Assembly (NCBI GenBank): GCA_963808125.1
Contig: CAWEEP010000075.1
Coordinates: 1 to 42,365 of the forward strand
DNA: 42,365 nt
DNA from: CAWEEP01 sp963808125
Lineage (GTDB): Bacteria; Chloroflexota; Dormibacteria; Aeolococcales; Aeolococcaceae
Direction: 5' to 3'
Numbering within the stretch: the stretch's first letter is position 1; every line of letters starts with the position of its first letter. The translations under genes and the position numbers were made by a program. Shown here piece after piece: positions 20,217 to 29,598 of this stretch. Below the pieces are notes generated by a model. It saw only the letters and a list, made by a program, of their open reading frames with translations, ran no database searches and had not been told where the DNA came from.

Positions 20217-22627
20217 TCAGCGGAGCACGACCTCCACCGCGACGCGGGCGGTGCCGGCGGGGGGAAGGGCCACGACGTCGCCGTCGACGTCGACACCGTC
20301 CACGGTCAACCAGGCGGCGTTGCCAGGCCCCTCGCGCCGCACGCCGATCTCGTACAGGGTGCCCCGGAACAGCCGCTTCGCCGAGTAGCCGGGCCAGGTG
20401 GTGGGGATGGCCGGGGCCACGCGGAGCCCATCGTGGGTGGGGCGGATGCCGAGGATCCACTGGGTTGCCGCGACGTACATCCATGCGGCGGCCCCGGTCA
20501 GCCAGGCGTTGCGTCCCAGGCCGTACTGGGGGTGGGTGGGGCCGCAGATGTTCTGGCAGTACACGTAGGGCTCCACCTTGAACCGCTCCACGTCGGCGCG
20601 AGCCAGGGGGAGGAGCTGGCGGTAATAGGCGTAGGCGCCGTCGCCGTCGCCGAGCTGCGCCGCCGCCATCACCGACCAGGCGGCGGCGTGGCAGAAGATG
20701 CCGCCATTCTCCTTGGCCCCCGGCGGGTAGGTGGAGGTGCCGACGACCCGGGGGTCACCGCCATCGTAGGGTGGCCACATGACGCTGAGCCCGAGCGGCG
20801 TGCCCAGCCGCTCGTCCGCCGCGGCCATGGCCCGCCTGCTGCGCTCCGGCGGGGCGACCTCGCCGATCACCGACCAGCTCTGGGGGATGAGGTTGATGCG
20901 GTGGTGGGTCTCGGCGGCGACCCCGACGGGCAGGCCCTCGTCGTCGAAGGCCCGCGCATACCAGTCGCCGTCCCAGGCGCAGGCGTTGACGCTGCGGGCC
21001 ATGGCCTGGTGGAGATGGCGGAAGCGCTCGGCCTCCCCCGTCCTGCCGAGGTGGTCGGTGAGTGCGGCGAGGTCGAGGACGGCGCGGCAGAACTGCATGG
21101 CGCACCACACGCTCTCCGCCCTCCCCGAGCCGTGGTCGATGTTCAGGGTGTCGTCCCAGTCCGCGAAGCCGGGCCGGGGCAGGCCGTGCGGCCCCAGATG
21201 CTCCAGGGTGAAGCCGACGGCGGCCAGCATGTGGCCCCACACTGTGGTGTCGGGGGTGCCCGCGCCCGTCCCCTCCTGATACGGGACCTGCCGGGCGAGG
21301 AAGGCGTCGTCTCCCGTCTCCCGCAGGTAGGCGCAGGTGGCGATGACCAGCCACAGGGGGTCGTCGCAGAACCACTGCGGCCACAGCGGCCGCTCGGCGG
21401 CGAGCCCGGGGCCGCCCTCGCCGGTCAGGGGGAACACCTGGTGCCAGCTGTGGCCGTCCGCGAACTGGAGCTGCCAGAGGAGCTCCAGACGGGAGGCGGC
21501 GAACAGGGGGGCGGCGTGGACCACGCCGAGGGTGTCCTGGGCGCTGTCGCGCGTGCCCATTCCCCGCCCCAGGCCGGTCTCGTAGCCGGAGACGAACCGG
21601 GACCAGAACAGCGTGGTGCGGCACTGCAGGGGGTTGAAGAGGTTGAGCATGGCGTTGGTGTCCGCGTCCGGCGTCTCGACGGAGAAGCTGCCCAGGTACC
21701 CGTCCCAGTCGGCCCGCTGCGCGTCCATCGCCGCCTCCACGGCGCCCGGATCGGAGAAGCGCCCCAGCGCCTCGGCGATGAGCTCGGGGTGTTCGGTGAT
21801 CCCCAGCAGGTAGACGATGCGGGCGGTGGCCCCGGGTTCCAGGGTCACCTCGTGGCAGAGCGAGCCGATGCTGTTGCCTCGGTGTGCCGTGGAGTTCGAC
21901 GGCGTGCCGGCGGCCACCACGACCGGGGCCTCCAGGCCTCGGTAGGGGCCGACGAACACGTCGCGGTCGCAGTCGTGGCCCAGCGGCGGCAGATCGGCGC
22001 CGAAGAACTCCGTGGTGGGCTTGAACCGGCTCGCCGCCACGATCGCCCGCCTCTTCGGGTCGTACCGGGAGCTGACGACGTGGGCCGACCAGTCCAGGTT
22101 GTGCAGGTCCCCCATGGCGTCGGGGAAGCTCAACTCCGCGTAGCTGAAGGTGCGCAGCGTCACCGGCTCACTCCGCAGGTTGGTGAGGCGCAGCTCCCAC
22201 ACCTCGAGCGGGCAGGGGTCGTCCTCGGGGCCCGGCGGCACGAAGAAGAGCGTCTGCGCCCGGATGCCGGAGCGCTCCGTGGCGATCCGGGTGTAGCCGG
22301 CGCCGTGGCGGCACTCGTAGCTGTCGAGGGACGCCCGCACCGGCTGCCAGGTGGCGCCCCAGTACTCGCCGGTGTCCTGGACGCGGAGGTAGACATAGCG
22401 GCCGGGCTGGTCGGGGGGAGGGCGTTGTAGCGGTAGCGGCTGACCCGGCGGTTGCGCGGGTCGCGATCGAAGGAGAATCCGCCCGCGGTGTTGGAGATGA
22501 TGCCGCCGTACCCGCCCTGGCCCAGGTAGTTGATCCAGGGCGTCGGCGTGTCCGGCCTGGTGATGACGAACTCGGACGCTTCGGCGTCGAAGTAGCCGTA
22601 GGCGGACTCCGCCAGGCGACCGTTCAT
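20217..22627 (-). CDS. GH94-family glycoside phosphorylase (cellobiose-phosphorylase-like), one frameshift
   Basis: GH94 enzymes split beta-glucosidic bonds with phosphate, giving a sugar 1-phosphate. The N-terminus has the typical YGYFDAEASEFVITRPDTP then TPWINYLGQGGYGGIISNT. The (alpha/alpha)6 catalytic domain has GMGTRDSAQDTLG and GFADWDDTLN, where the first Asp of DWDD is the likely general acid by family alignment. Later come SYPPGAKENGG-like STYPPGAKENGGIF and YCQNICGPTHPQYG. About 800 residues fits single-domain GH94. The frame breaks at the G run 22413-22418: one more G restores YNALPPDQPGRYVYLRVQD. The donor is probably a beta-glucoside such as cellobiose, but the exact substrate cannot be told. 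It starts 7 nt after lysZ, so it is the last gene of the lysine operon. Confidence 0.85.
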
Positions 22628-22634
22628 CCGTCGA

Positions 22635-23510
22635 TCATTGTGCGGCCAGAAGCCGCGTTCCGCCTCCCTCCAGGGCCTGGACCAGCGGACGCTCGCCTCC
22701 GCCGCCGGCGAGGATGACGCTGCCCACCCCGCCCGCCAGAGCTCGCTGGGCCGCCAGCAGCTTGACCCGGGCCCGTCCCCTGGCCAGGGGCAGGTGCGCG
22801 TCGATCTCCTCGGCCCGCAGGACTGGGACGAGGCTCGCCGGGTCGCCGGGGTCGCGCAGCAGCCCCTGCACGTTCATCAGGATCACAAGGCGCGCCGCGC
22901 CGAGGGCGATGGCGACCTCCGCCGCCAGCCGATCGCCGTCCACGTTGATGGCCTCCCCGTCGTGGGAGATGGCCGGCGGGGTGAGCACGGGGAGGCGGCC
23001 GGCGGAGAGAAGGAGGTGAAGCAGGGAGGTGTCGATGCGCTCGATGGTGCCGGCGTGATTGTCCCGGAGGATGCGGCGCCGGTCGCCCTGGACGATGCGC
23101 AGCTCGGGCTTGCGCCGTCCCACGGCGATGCCGCCGTCCATGGCGGAGAGGCCGACGGCGTCGGCGCCGAGGCGGCGCAGCGCCTCCACGATCCGCTTGT
23201 TGACCAGCCCGCAGTAGGCCATCAGGAAATGGTCCATGGTCAGTGAGTTGGTGTAGCGGGACAGCTCGCCCCGCGCGGAGGTGACCATCCGCGGCGGGTG
23301 GCCCAGCGCGGTGGCCAGCCGGTCCATCTCCCGGTGCGCGCCGTGGACGACGACGAGCGGTTCCGTCCAGCCGGCCAGCTCGCGCAGCAGCGGCTCCGAT
23401 CCTGCGACGTCGAGGCTGCCCCCGATCTTGACGACGGTCAGGCCGAGTGCGGGTGGGGCCGCCTCCGCGCCGCCGCCCGGCGCGCCGGGGCCGGGGAGCG
23501 CCGCGGTCAT
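22635..23510 (-). CDS. lysZ: [LysW]-aminoadipate/glutamate kinase
   Basis: Phosphorylates the side-chain carboxylate of the amino acid carried on LysW. It is an amino-acid-kinase fold protein of the ArgB family: VVKIGGSLD at the N-terminus, VVVHGAHREM for the nucleotide loop, and the LysZ-type segment SRYTNSLTMDHFLMAYCGLV with NKRIVEALRRLGADAVGLS. The C-terminal half has INVDGDRLAAEVAIALGA. The 291 residues include about 25 extra at the N-terminus rich in Pro and Gly; a later start is possible. It begins 10 nt after lysY and is followed 7 nt later by GH94. Confidence 0.88.
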   Translation of the reverse strand: MTAALPGPGAPGGGAEAAPPALGLTVVKIGGSLDVAGSEPLLRELAGWTEPLVVVHGAHREMDRLATALGHPPRMVTSARGELSRYTNSLTMDHFLMAYCGLVNKRIVEALRRLGADAVGLSAMDGGIAVGRRKPELRIVQGDRRRILRDNHAGTIERIDTSLLHLLLSAGRLPVLTPPAISHDGEAINVDGDRLAAEVAIALGAARLVILMNVQGLLRDPGDPASLVPVLRAEEIDAHLPLARGRARVKLLAAQRALAGGVGSVILAGGGGERPLVQALEGGGTRLLAAQ

Positions 23511-23520
23511 CTCGGCGACC

Positions 23521-24565
23521 TCACAGGGGGTACAGGCCGGTGAAGTCCAGTCCCGCCGTCTCCGCCAGGCCGAGGCGGATGTTCGCCGCCTGCACCGCCT
23601 GCCCCGCCGCTCCCTTCATCAGGTTGTCGATGGCCGCGGTGACCACGAGGCGGCGCGTCTGGGGATCGCGGCTGAAGCCGACGTCGCACATGTTGGTCCC
23701 GCTCAGCAGCCGCGGGTCGGGGTGGCGGTGCAGCCCGTGGGCCTGCTTGACGATGCGCCAGAAGGGCTCCTGGGCGGTGGCGGCGCGGAGGATCCGCCAG
23801 ATCTCCCGCTCCTCCAGGGGATCGCGAAGCCACACGTGGGCGGTGATGGAGGATGCCCCGCACCGCCTCCACCGAGGTGACGCTGAGAGCGACCTCGCCG
23901 GTGTCGCCGAGAGCCCGCAGCTCCTGGACGATCTCCGCCGTGTGGCGGTGGCCGGTGGGGGCGAAGCTGTGCATGGCGCCGCTTCGATGGGGGTGGTGGG
24001 AGCTCGCCGTCGGCTCGGAGCCCGCCGCCGAGGAGCCGACCAGCGCGTCGCAGACGATCGGCAGCGCCGGGTCGACGGCGCCGGCCAGCACCAGGGGGGC
24101 GAGGGCGAGGATGGTGGCGGTGGCCACGCAGCCGGCGATGGCGAGGCGGTCGCCGCCGGCGATCTCCTTGCGGTGCAGCTCGGCGATGCCGCCGGTGAAG
24201 CTCCCCAGGAGGTCGGGTCGGGGATGCTCCCACCCATACCAGCGCGGGTAATCGGCGGGGTCGCGCAGCCGGAAGTCGGCGGAGAGGTCAACCACGAGCG
24301 GCGCCAGCGAGCAGATCTCGTCGATGCGGGGGGCCGTCTCGCCATGGCGCTGCGCCGAGAAGAGAACCTCGGTGGGGCTCAGGTCGTCCCGGCTGCAGAA
24401 GCGCAGCTCGGTGCGGCCGCGGAGCTGGGGATGGACCTGGGCGACCGGCTTGCCGCGCAACCGCTCCGAGGTGACCTGGGTGACCTCGATGTCGGGGTGG
24501 CCGCTGAGCAGCCGGAGCAGCTCGCCCCCGGCGTAGCCGGCCCCGCCGAGGACGGCGGCCCTCAC
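23521..24565 (-). CDS. lysY: [LysW]-aminoadipate/glutamyl-phosphate reductase (one frameshift)
   Basis: NADPH-dependent reductase of the ArgC family that turns the LysW-bound phosphate ester into the semialdehyde. Features: AAVLGGAGYAGGELLRLLSG for NADP binding, VDLSADFRLRD, and the active-site cysteine in AIAGCVATATILALAPLV. The frame breaks near 23848; removing one C restores VRGILITAHVWLRDPLEER, and the rest reads SGTNMCDVGFSRD to LDFTGLYPL. The span is 1 nt over a codon multiple. GTG start overlaps the lysK stop by 4 nt. ArgC is the alternative name, but the LysW, LysX, LysK and LysZ context decides. Confidence 0.87.
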
Positions 24566-25660
24566 CGGCTCAGCTCCCTCAGCGCGTCGCTGAGGACGGC
24601 CGTGGAGAGCTCCAGCTCGGTCTCGTCCACCGCCTCCTCGGGGGTGTGGTCGAGGTGGGAGTCCCCCGGTCCGTAGGCCACGGCCGGCCGGCCCCAGCGG
24701 GGCGCCAGCAGGTTCATGTCGGCCGTCCCCGTCTTGACCTTCTGGCGGGGGGTCCCGCCCTGGTGGCGGATGGCGCGGGCCAGGGCGCGGGCCACGCGGC
24801 TGTCGCGTGGCGAATGGACGGCGTCGACCGCGAACTGCACCAGCAGCTCCGCCTCCCCGCGGCGGGGTTCGAGCCACTCGAGGAGCGCGGCCTGGCCCAG
24901 CGCCGGGGGCAGGCGGAACTGGAGGGTCGCCCGGGCGCTCTCGCGGAGCCCGGTGCCGGTCACCTCCAGGCCGGTGACGCGGAGGTCGGTGCGATGGAAG
25001 GGGCTGAGGCCCAGGTTGCGCTCTTCCAGCTCGGCCTGGAGCCGGGCGAGGAGCCCCACCAGCCGGTCGGCCACGGTGGAACTCGGGGGCGGCGCGGTGG
25101 CGCAGCGCGTCCTCGATGGCCAGCTCCGCCCGGACGATGCCCCGGTACCCGACGGTGACGGCGTTCCAGCCGCTCGGTTCCAGCACGATCAGCTCCGCGG
25201 GCGCGGGGTGGGCGGCGATCTGTCGGGCGCCCCGGGAGTCCCCCTCCTCGTCGACGCAGCCCACCAGCGTCAATCGGGCCGTGCGGCCGACGGGCTGGCG
25301 CAGCATGGCGGCGATCGCCGCCGCCAGCGGCCCCTTGGCGTCCACCGAGCCGCGGCCGACGATGCGGCCGCCGTCGCGCCGCGGAGGGATGCTCCCCGGC
25401 ACGGTGTCGAGGTGCCCGAGCAGCATGACCTCGCGGGGGCCGTCGCCCCAGGTGGCGACGACGCTGCCGGCGGCATCGACCTCGGACGCGAAGCCGAGGC
25501 CGTTGAGCCGCTCGCGCAGTGCAGCCGCCAGCCGCCATTCGCTGCCGGTGGGGCTGGGGATGGCCAGCAGCTCGAGCAGAAGGTCGCCCGCTGAGACGCA
25601 GGAGCGGGCCGGGACCGCCTCGGTGGCGGCGCCCTCCCCGGGGACGGCGTCCACATTCAT
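24562..25660 (-). CDS. lysK: [LysW]-lysine/ornithine hydrolase, M20 family (one frameshift)
   Basis: Zinc hydrolase that releases the finished lysine (or ornithine) from LysW. M20 motifs: MLLGHLDTVPG, GRGSVDAKGPLAAAIAAM, CVDEEGDSRGA, and GTADMNLLAPRWGRPAVAYG with HTPEEAVDETEL at the end. The frame breaks at 25080-25081; reading GAG TCC instead of GAGTTCC restores HRAAPESTVADRLVGLLARL. ATG overlaps the lysX stop (ATGA). About 365 residues after repair, usual for LysK. Confidence 0.88.
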
Positions 25661-26532
25661 GGCGCCACCGCCACCGGGGCGGCCTGCCGGGCCACGGCGA
25701 GGACGTGCTCGGCGATGCGGCCGGGGATGTCCACACCGGTCACGTCGATGGAGTTGCGGAACTCCATGGTGTGGTTGACCTCGCCGATGAGAAGCCGGCC
25801 GTCGGGGCGCTCCATGAGGTCGACGGCGACGACGCCGCCTCCCACCGCCCGGGCCGCGCCGCGCGAGAGGAGGTCGACCTCCTCGGTGACGGGACAGTTG
25901 GAGGTGCGGCCGCCGCGAGCGGTGTTGGTGATCCAGTGCTCGGAGTGGCGGTAGATGGCGCAGATGGTCTCGTCGCCGACGACGAAGCTGCGGATGTCCC
26001 GCCCCGGCTTGTCGATGTGCTCCTGGATGTAGAAGATGCCGTGGGCGGAGGAGCCGAGGCTGGCCTTGTGCTCCAGGATCGCCTCGGCGGCGTCGCGGTC
26101 GTTGATCCTCGCCACCATCCGGCCCCAGGAGCCGACCGGGGGCTTGATCACCACCGGATAGCCCAGCTCCTCGACCGCGCGCAGGGCGGCGTCCGGGGTG
26201 AAGGCGACCAGCGTCCGGGGCGCGGGCAGGCCCGCCCGGGCCAGGGCGGCGTTGGTCGCCACCTTGTCGCCGCAGGTGGTGACCACCAGCGCGGTGTTGA
26301 CGGTGGCGGTCCCCTGCGCCTCGAGGATGCGCAGGGCGGCCAGCGCCCGCGACTGGCTGAGGCTGCGGTCGAGGACCACGTCCCAGCTCTGCCGCGGGCC
26401 GCCGATGTCGAGGACGACCTCGGAATCGTCGATCCTCTCGGGCTCGACACCCCGGTCGCGGAACGCCTGGAGGAGCAGCTTCTCCTCGACCCGGATGCGG
26501 GAGCAGAGGATGGCGACCCGGGGCGGTGTCAC
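25657..26532 (-). CDS. lysX: LysW-aminoadipate ligase (ATP-grasp)
   Basis: ATP-grasp ligase that joins the alpha-amino group of aminoadipate (or glutamate) to the C-terminal glutamate of LysW. Motifs: VVIKPPVGSWGRMVARIND, the LysX-type HSEHWITNTARGGRTSNCPV, and the metal-binding DLMERPDGRLLIGEVNHTMEF. I start at the GTG at 26532, which overlaps the lysW stop and gives 291 residues; the frame is open beyond but that part overlaps lysW and is not LysX-like. Whether it also serves arginine synthesis (ArgX role) cannot be told from sequence. Confidence 0.92.
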   Translation of the reverse strand: MTPPRVAILCSRIRVEEKLLLQAFRDRGVEPERIDDSEVVLDIGGPRQSWDVVLDRSLSQSRALAALRILEAQGTATVNTALVVTTCGDKVATNAALARAGLPAPRTLVAFTPDAALRAVEELGYPVVIKPPVGSWGRMVARINDRDAAEAILEHKASLGSSAHGIFYIQEHIDKPGRDIRSFVVGDETICAIYRHSEHWITNTARGGRTSNCPVTEEVDLLSRGAARAVGGGVVAVDLMERPDGRLLIGEVNHTMEFRNSIDVTGVDIPGRIAEHVLAVARQAAPVAVAP

Positions 26533-26705
26533 TCCCCCCAGTCCTCCTCTTCCGGCGGTGCCACCGCCAGCCGCGCGGGAGCCAGGGTCCGCACCTCCAG
26601 GTCGGCGCCGCACTCCGGACAGGCGACGATCTCGCCCACCTCGGCGTCGGTACCGAGCTCGACAGGAGCGTCGCATTCGGGACAGGTGGCGCTCACGTCC
26701 GTCAT
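26529..26705 (-). CDS. lysW: Amino-group carrier protein LysW
   Basis: Small acidic carrier protein whose C-terminal glutamate is covalently loaded with the biosynthetic intermediate. The 58 residues hold the zinc ribbon (CPECDAPVELG, then CPECGADLEV) and end in the invariant E-E-D-W-G-E tail. The ATG at 26705 is chosen because AGGAGGTGA lies just upstream inside the end of the previous gene. This is the strongest Shine-Dalgarno sequence in the operon and fits a carrier needed in excess. An upstream in-frame start adds 10 residues not found in LysW. Confidence 0.96.
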   Translation of the reverse strand: MTDVSATCPECDAPVELGTDAEVGEIVACPECGADLEVRTLAPARLAVAPPEEEDWGE

Positions 26706-26707
26706 GG

Positions 26708-27205
26708 TCAGATCACCTCCTCGATGGCAGCCCACCCCCGGCTGCGGATCAACTCCACGAGCGAGCCGGCCTCACTGATGCGACGGGCGACCGCAGACGG
26801 CGGCTCGCCCCGGAACGTCCTGCCGCCGGCGGTGATGATGCCGCCGAGGATGTCGATGTCCACCACGTCTCCATCCGACACGGCATCGTACAGGTCGGCG
26901 CAGCGGATCGCCGGGAGGCCGAGGTTGACGGCGTTGCGGTAGAAGATGCGGGCGAACGACCGCGCCACCACGGCGCTGATGCCGGACGCCTTGATGGCCA
27001 GGGGGGCGTGCTCGCGGGAGCTGCCGCAGCCGAAGTTGTTCCCGGCCACGATGATGTCGCCGGGGCGCACCGTCTGCCCGAAGTCGGGCCGGTTCTCGAT
27101 GAAGCAGGCGCGGGCGAGCGCCTCCGGGTCGGTGGTGAGGTTGTACCGCCCGGGCATGATCGCGTCGGTGGAGATGCCGTCGCCGAAGCGGAAGACCCGC
27201 GCCAT
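26708..27205 (-). CDS. lysU: Homoaconitase small subunit (LeuD-like)
   Basis: Swivelling-domain subunit of the aconitase-family enzyme that isomerises homocitrate to homoisocitrate. 165 residues with ISTDAIMPGRYNLTTDPEAL, GNNFGCGSSREHAPLAIKAS and RIFYRNAVNLGLPAIRC. The substrate-selecting loop after PGR reads Tyr-Asn-Leu-Thr. ATG overlaps the large-subunit stop. LeuD of leucine synthesis is the sequence-level alternative; placement between homocitrate synthase and lysW argues for lysine. Confidence 0.85.
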   Translation of the reverse strand: MARVFRFGDGISTDAIMPGRYNLTTDPEALARACFIENRPDFGQTVRPGDIIVAGNNFGCGSSREHAPLAIKASGISAVVARSFARIFYRNAVNLGLPAIRCADLYDAVSDGDVVDIDILGGIITAGGRTFRGEPPSAVARRISEAGSLVELIRSRGWAAIEEVI

Positions 27206-28437
27206 CAGTTCTCCTCCCGTGGGTCGGCGATGACGCCGGCCAGCGCGGACGCCGCCGCCACCGCCGGGTTCGCCAGGTAGATCTCCGCCTCCGGGCTGCC
27301 CATCCTGCCCGGGTAGTTGCGCATGCTGGTGGACAGGGCCCGCTCCCCGGGGCCGAGGGTGCCGTGCTGCCGGCCCAGGCAGGGCCCGCAGCCGGCGGCC
27401 ATGACCACGGCCCCTGCCCGCACGAAGGTGTCGATGTAGCCGCGCTCCAGGGCCTGCACGTAGGCGGTGCGGGTCCCGGGCACGATGATGGTCCTCGTGT
27501 CGGGATGCACCTGGCGACCCTCGAGCATGCCGGCGACGACCGCCATGTCCTCGATCCGGCCGTTGGCGCAGCTGCCGATGAAGACCTCGTCCAGGCGCAT
27601 GCCCGCCAGCTCTGAGAGCGGCCGCACGTTCTCGATCGCCGGCGGCGCCGACACCTGGGGCTCCAGGCCCTCGACGTCGACGCGCAGCGTGTCGGCGTAC
27701 ACCGGGTCGTGCGGGCGCATCGCACCTCCGTCGGGGAGGCCCAGGTAGGCCCAGGTCTTCTCGTCCACCTCGCAGAGCCCGCACTTGGCGCCGAAGTCGA
27801 CCGACAGGTTCGACAGGGTGAATCGCTCCGACATCCCCATGGCGTCGACCGTCGGCCCGCCCCATTCGACGGCCAGGTAGTTGGCGCCCTCCGCGCCGAG
27901 GCGGCGGATCACCGACAGGGCGAGGTCCTTGGACTGGACGCCGCGCGCCAGCTCCCCCGTGACCTCGATGCGCAGCGTCTCCGGGATGCGGAACCAGGAG
28001 CGGCCGGTGGCCATGGTCACGCCGATGTCGGTCGAGCCCATGCCGGTCGAGAAGCAGCCCAGCGCCCCGTACGTGGTGCTGTGGGAGTCGGCGCCGACGA
28101 CGACACCGCCGGGGCGGACGAAGCCCCGCTCCACCATCACCAGGTGGCAGATACCCTCGGCGAAGAGGTTCTTCACGCCGTGCTCCACGGCGAACTCGCG
28201 GATGCGCCGGTGCAGCTCGCTGGCCGCGATGCTGTTGGAGGGGAAGACGTGGTCGAAGCTGAAGATGGTGCGCTGGGGGTTCCAGAGCGGCATCTCCAGG
28301 CTGCGGAAGGCGTCGATGGCGAGCGGTCCGGTGACGTCATGGGCCATCACCGCATCCACCTCGGCGACCACGGTGTCGCCGGCCCGGATCGGACGTGAGA
28401 GGCGGCGGCTGAAGATCTCTTCGACGAGGGTTCCCAT
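27205..28437 (-). CDS. lysT: Homoaconitase large subunit (LeuC-like)
   Basis: [4Fe-4S] hydro-lyase subunit, 410 residues. Three cluster cysteines are visible: FIGSCANGRIED and the pair in AAGCGPCLGRQHG. VVGADSHSTTYGALGCFSTG and SVDFGAKCGLCEVDE are also typical. It pairs with the small subunit whose start overlaps its stop. A 26-nt gap separates it from homocitrate synthase. It may also process isopropylmalate, which sequence cannot exclude. Confidence 0.87.
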   Translation of the reverse strand: MGTLVEEIFSRRLSRPIRAGDTVVAEVDAVMAHDVTGPLAIDAFRSLEMPLWNPQRTIFSFDHVFPSNSIAASELHRRIREFAVEHGVKNLFAEGICHLVMVERGFVRPGGVVVGADSHSTTYGALGCFSTGMGSTDIGVTMATGRSWFRIPETLRIEVTGELARGVQSKDLALSVIRRLGAEGANYLAVEWGGPTVDAMGMSERFTLSNLSVDFGAKCGLCEVDEKTWAYLGLPDGGAMRPHDPVYADTLRVDVEGLEPQVSAPPAIENVRPLSELAGMRLDEVFIGSCANGRIEDMAVVAGMLEGRQVHPDTRTIIVPGTRTAYVQALERGYIDTFVRAGAVVMAAGCGPCLGRQHGTLGPGERALSTSMRNYPGRMGSPEAEIYLANPAVAAASALAGVIADPREEN

Positions 28438-28463
28438 CTCGGTGGCTTCTCCTGATGTGCGGG

Positions 28464-29598
28464 CTAGGCGGCGGGGTTGCGCCATCCGAGCAGGAGGTCG
28501 TCCACCTGCTCGTCGGCGAGGGTTGCGGAGTCGGCGAGCCGCTTGATCTCGGCGGTGGCCGCCGCGATCTGCTCCTCGTCGAGGTCGAGCCCGAGGCTCG
28601 CGGCGCGGTCGCGGATCGCATTGCGGCCGACCAGCCGGTGGCCGATGAGTAATTGCCGATCCAGACCATAACGCTCGGGCTGGAGCACCTCGTAGCTGCG
28701 CGGGTCGCGGAGCACCGCGTTGCTGTGCATCCCCGCCTTGTGGGTGAAGGCGAAGGCGCCGGTGATGGGGGCGTTGAAGGGCACCCCGATGCCGAGGATG
28801 CGGGCGACCCGGGCGTCGAGCTGGGGGAGGAGGTCGAGGCGGTAGGGGGCGACCCGCTCCGGAGACACCGTGCCGATCCGGGCGATGAGCCCGGAGAGGG
28901 AGGCGATCCCGTTGCGCTCGCCGATGCCGAGCACGGTGGTGTCGATGTGGGTGGCACCTGCCTCCAGGGCGGCCAGGGCGTTGGCCACGGCGCAGCCGGT
29001 GTCGTTGTGGCCGTGGAACTCGATGTCGCAGCCGACGGCGGCCCGCACCGCGACCACCATCTCCTCGACCTCGCGTGGGGTGGCGATTCCGACCGTGTCG
29101 GCGATGCCGACCCGGGTGGGCCCGCAGGCGTCGACGGCCCGGTACACCGCGAGGATCTCCTCGAGGTCGCTCCGGAATGCGTCCTCGCAGCTGAAGCGGA
29201 TCTCCCGGCCGGCGCTGCGGACATGGCTGATGACCCGGCAGGCGATGTCGATCACCTCGTCGAGGGAACGGCGGTGGCTCGCCCGGCGGAGCACGTCCGA
29301 CGTGGCAAAGAGGACGTTGACGCCGTCCGCGCCGGCGGCCAGCGCCCGGTCCACATCCTCGATGGAGCAGCGGGTGTGGGTGAGCACCCGGGCCCGGGGA
29401 CGGGCGGCGACCGCAGCCCTCAGGTCGGCCTCCGACTGGGGCGAGGCCGCCGGGGAGGTCATCTCGATGTAGTCGACGCCGAACTCGTCGAGGGCGGCGA
29501 TGATCTCCAGCTTCTGGTCGGTGGTGAAGTCGGCCCCGGCGAACTGCTCGCCCTCGCGGAGGGTCGAAGTCGATGATGGCCATGCGCTCAACGGTCAT
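28464..29598 (-). CDS. hcs: Homocitrate synthase (one frameshift)
   Basis: Condenses acetyl-CoA and 2-oxoglutarate, the first step of the alpha-aminoadipate pathway. It follows Thermus homocitrate synthase closely: STLREGEQFAGADFTTDQKL, DEFGVDYIEMTSPAASPQSE, metal-binding EFHGHNDTGCAVANALAALE, TTVLGIGERNGI and THKAGMHSNAV. The N-terminus is in another frame: MTVERMAIID reads from 29598, and the frame breaks at 29567-29568. Reading GAC TCG for GACTTCG gives MAIIDSTLREGEQ, the canonical active-site start. The ATG overlaps the LeuB-like stop. Isopropylmalate synthase is excluded by length (about 377 residues, no regulatory domain) and motif match. Confidence 0.9.

Noticed and set aside
20142..22430. 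A 762-codon plus-strand frame over the GH94 gene
   Set aside because: Its composition is that of an antisense shadow; the minus strand matches GH94 motifs throughout.
22635..24565. ArgB and ArgC of the acetylated arginine pathway
   Set aside because: They lie between lysW/lysX/lysK and carry LysZ/LysY-type segments. A second role in arginine synthesis is possible but not shown.
28464..29598. Isopropylmalate synthase (LeuA) instead of homocitrate synthase
   Set aside because: Motifs follow Thermus homocitrate synthase closely, there is no C-terminal leucine-regulatory domain, and lysW to lysZ are in the same operon.
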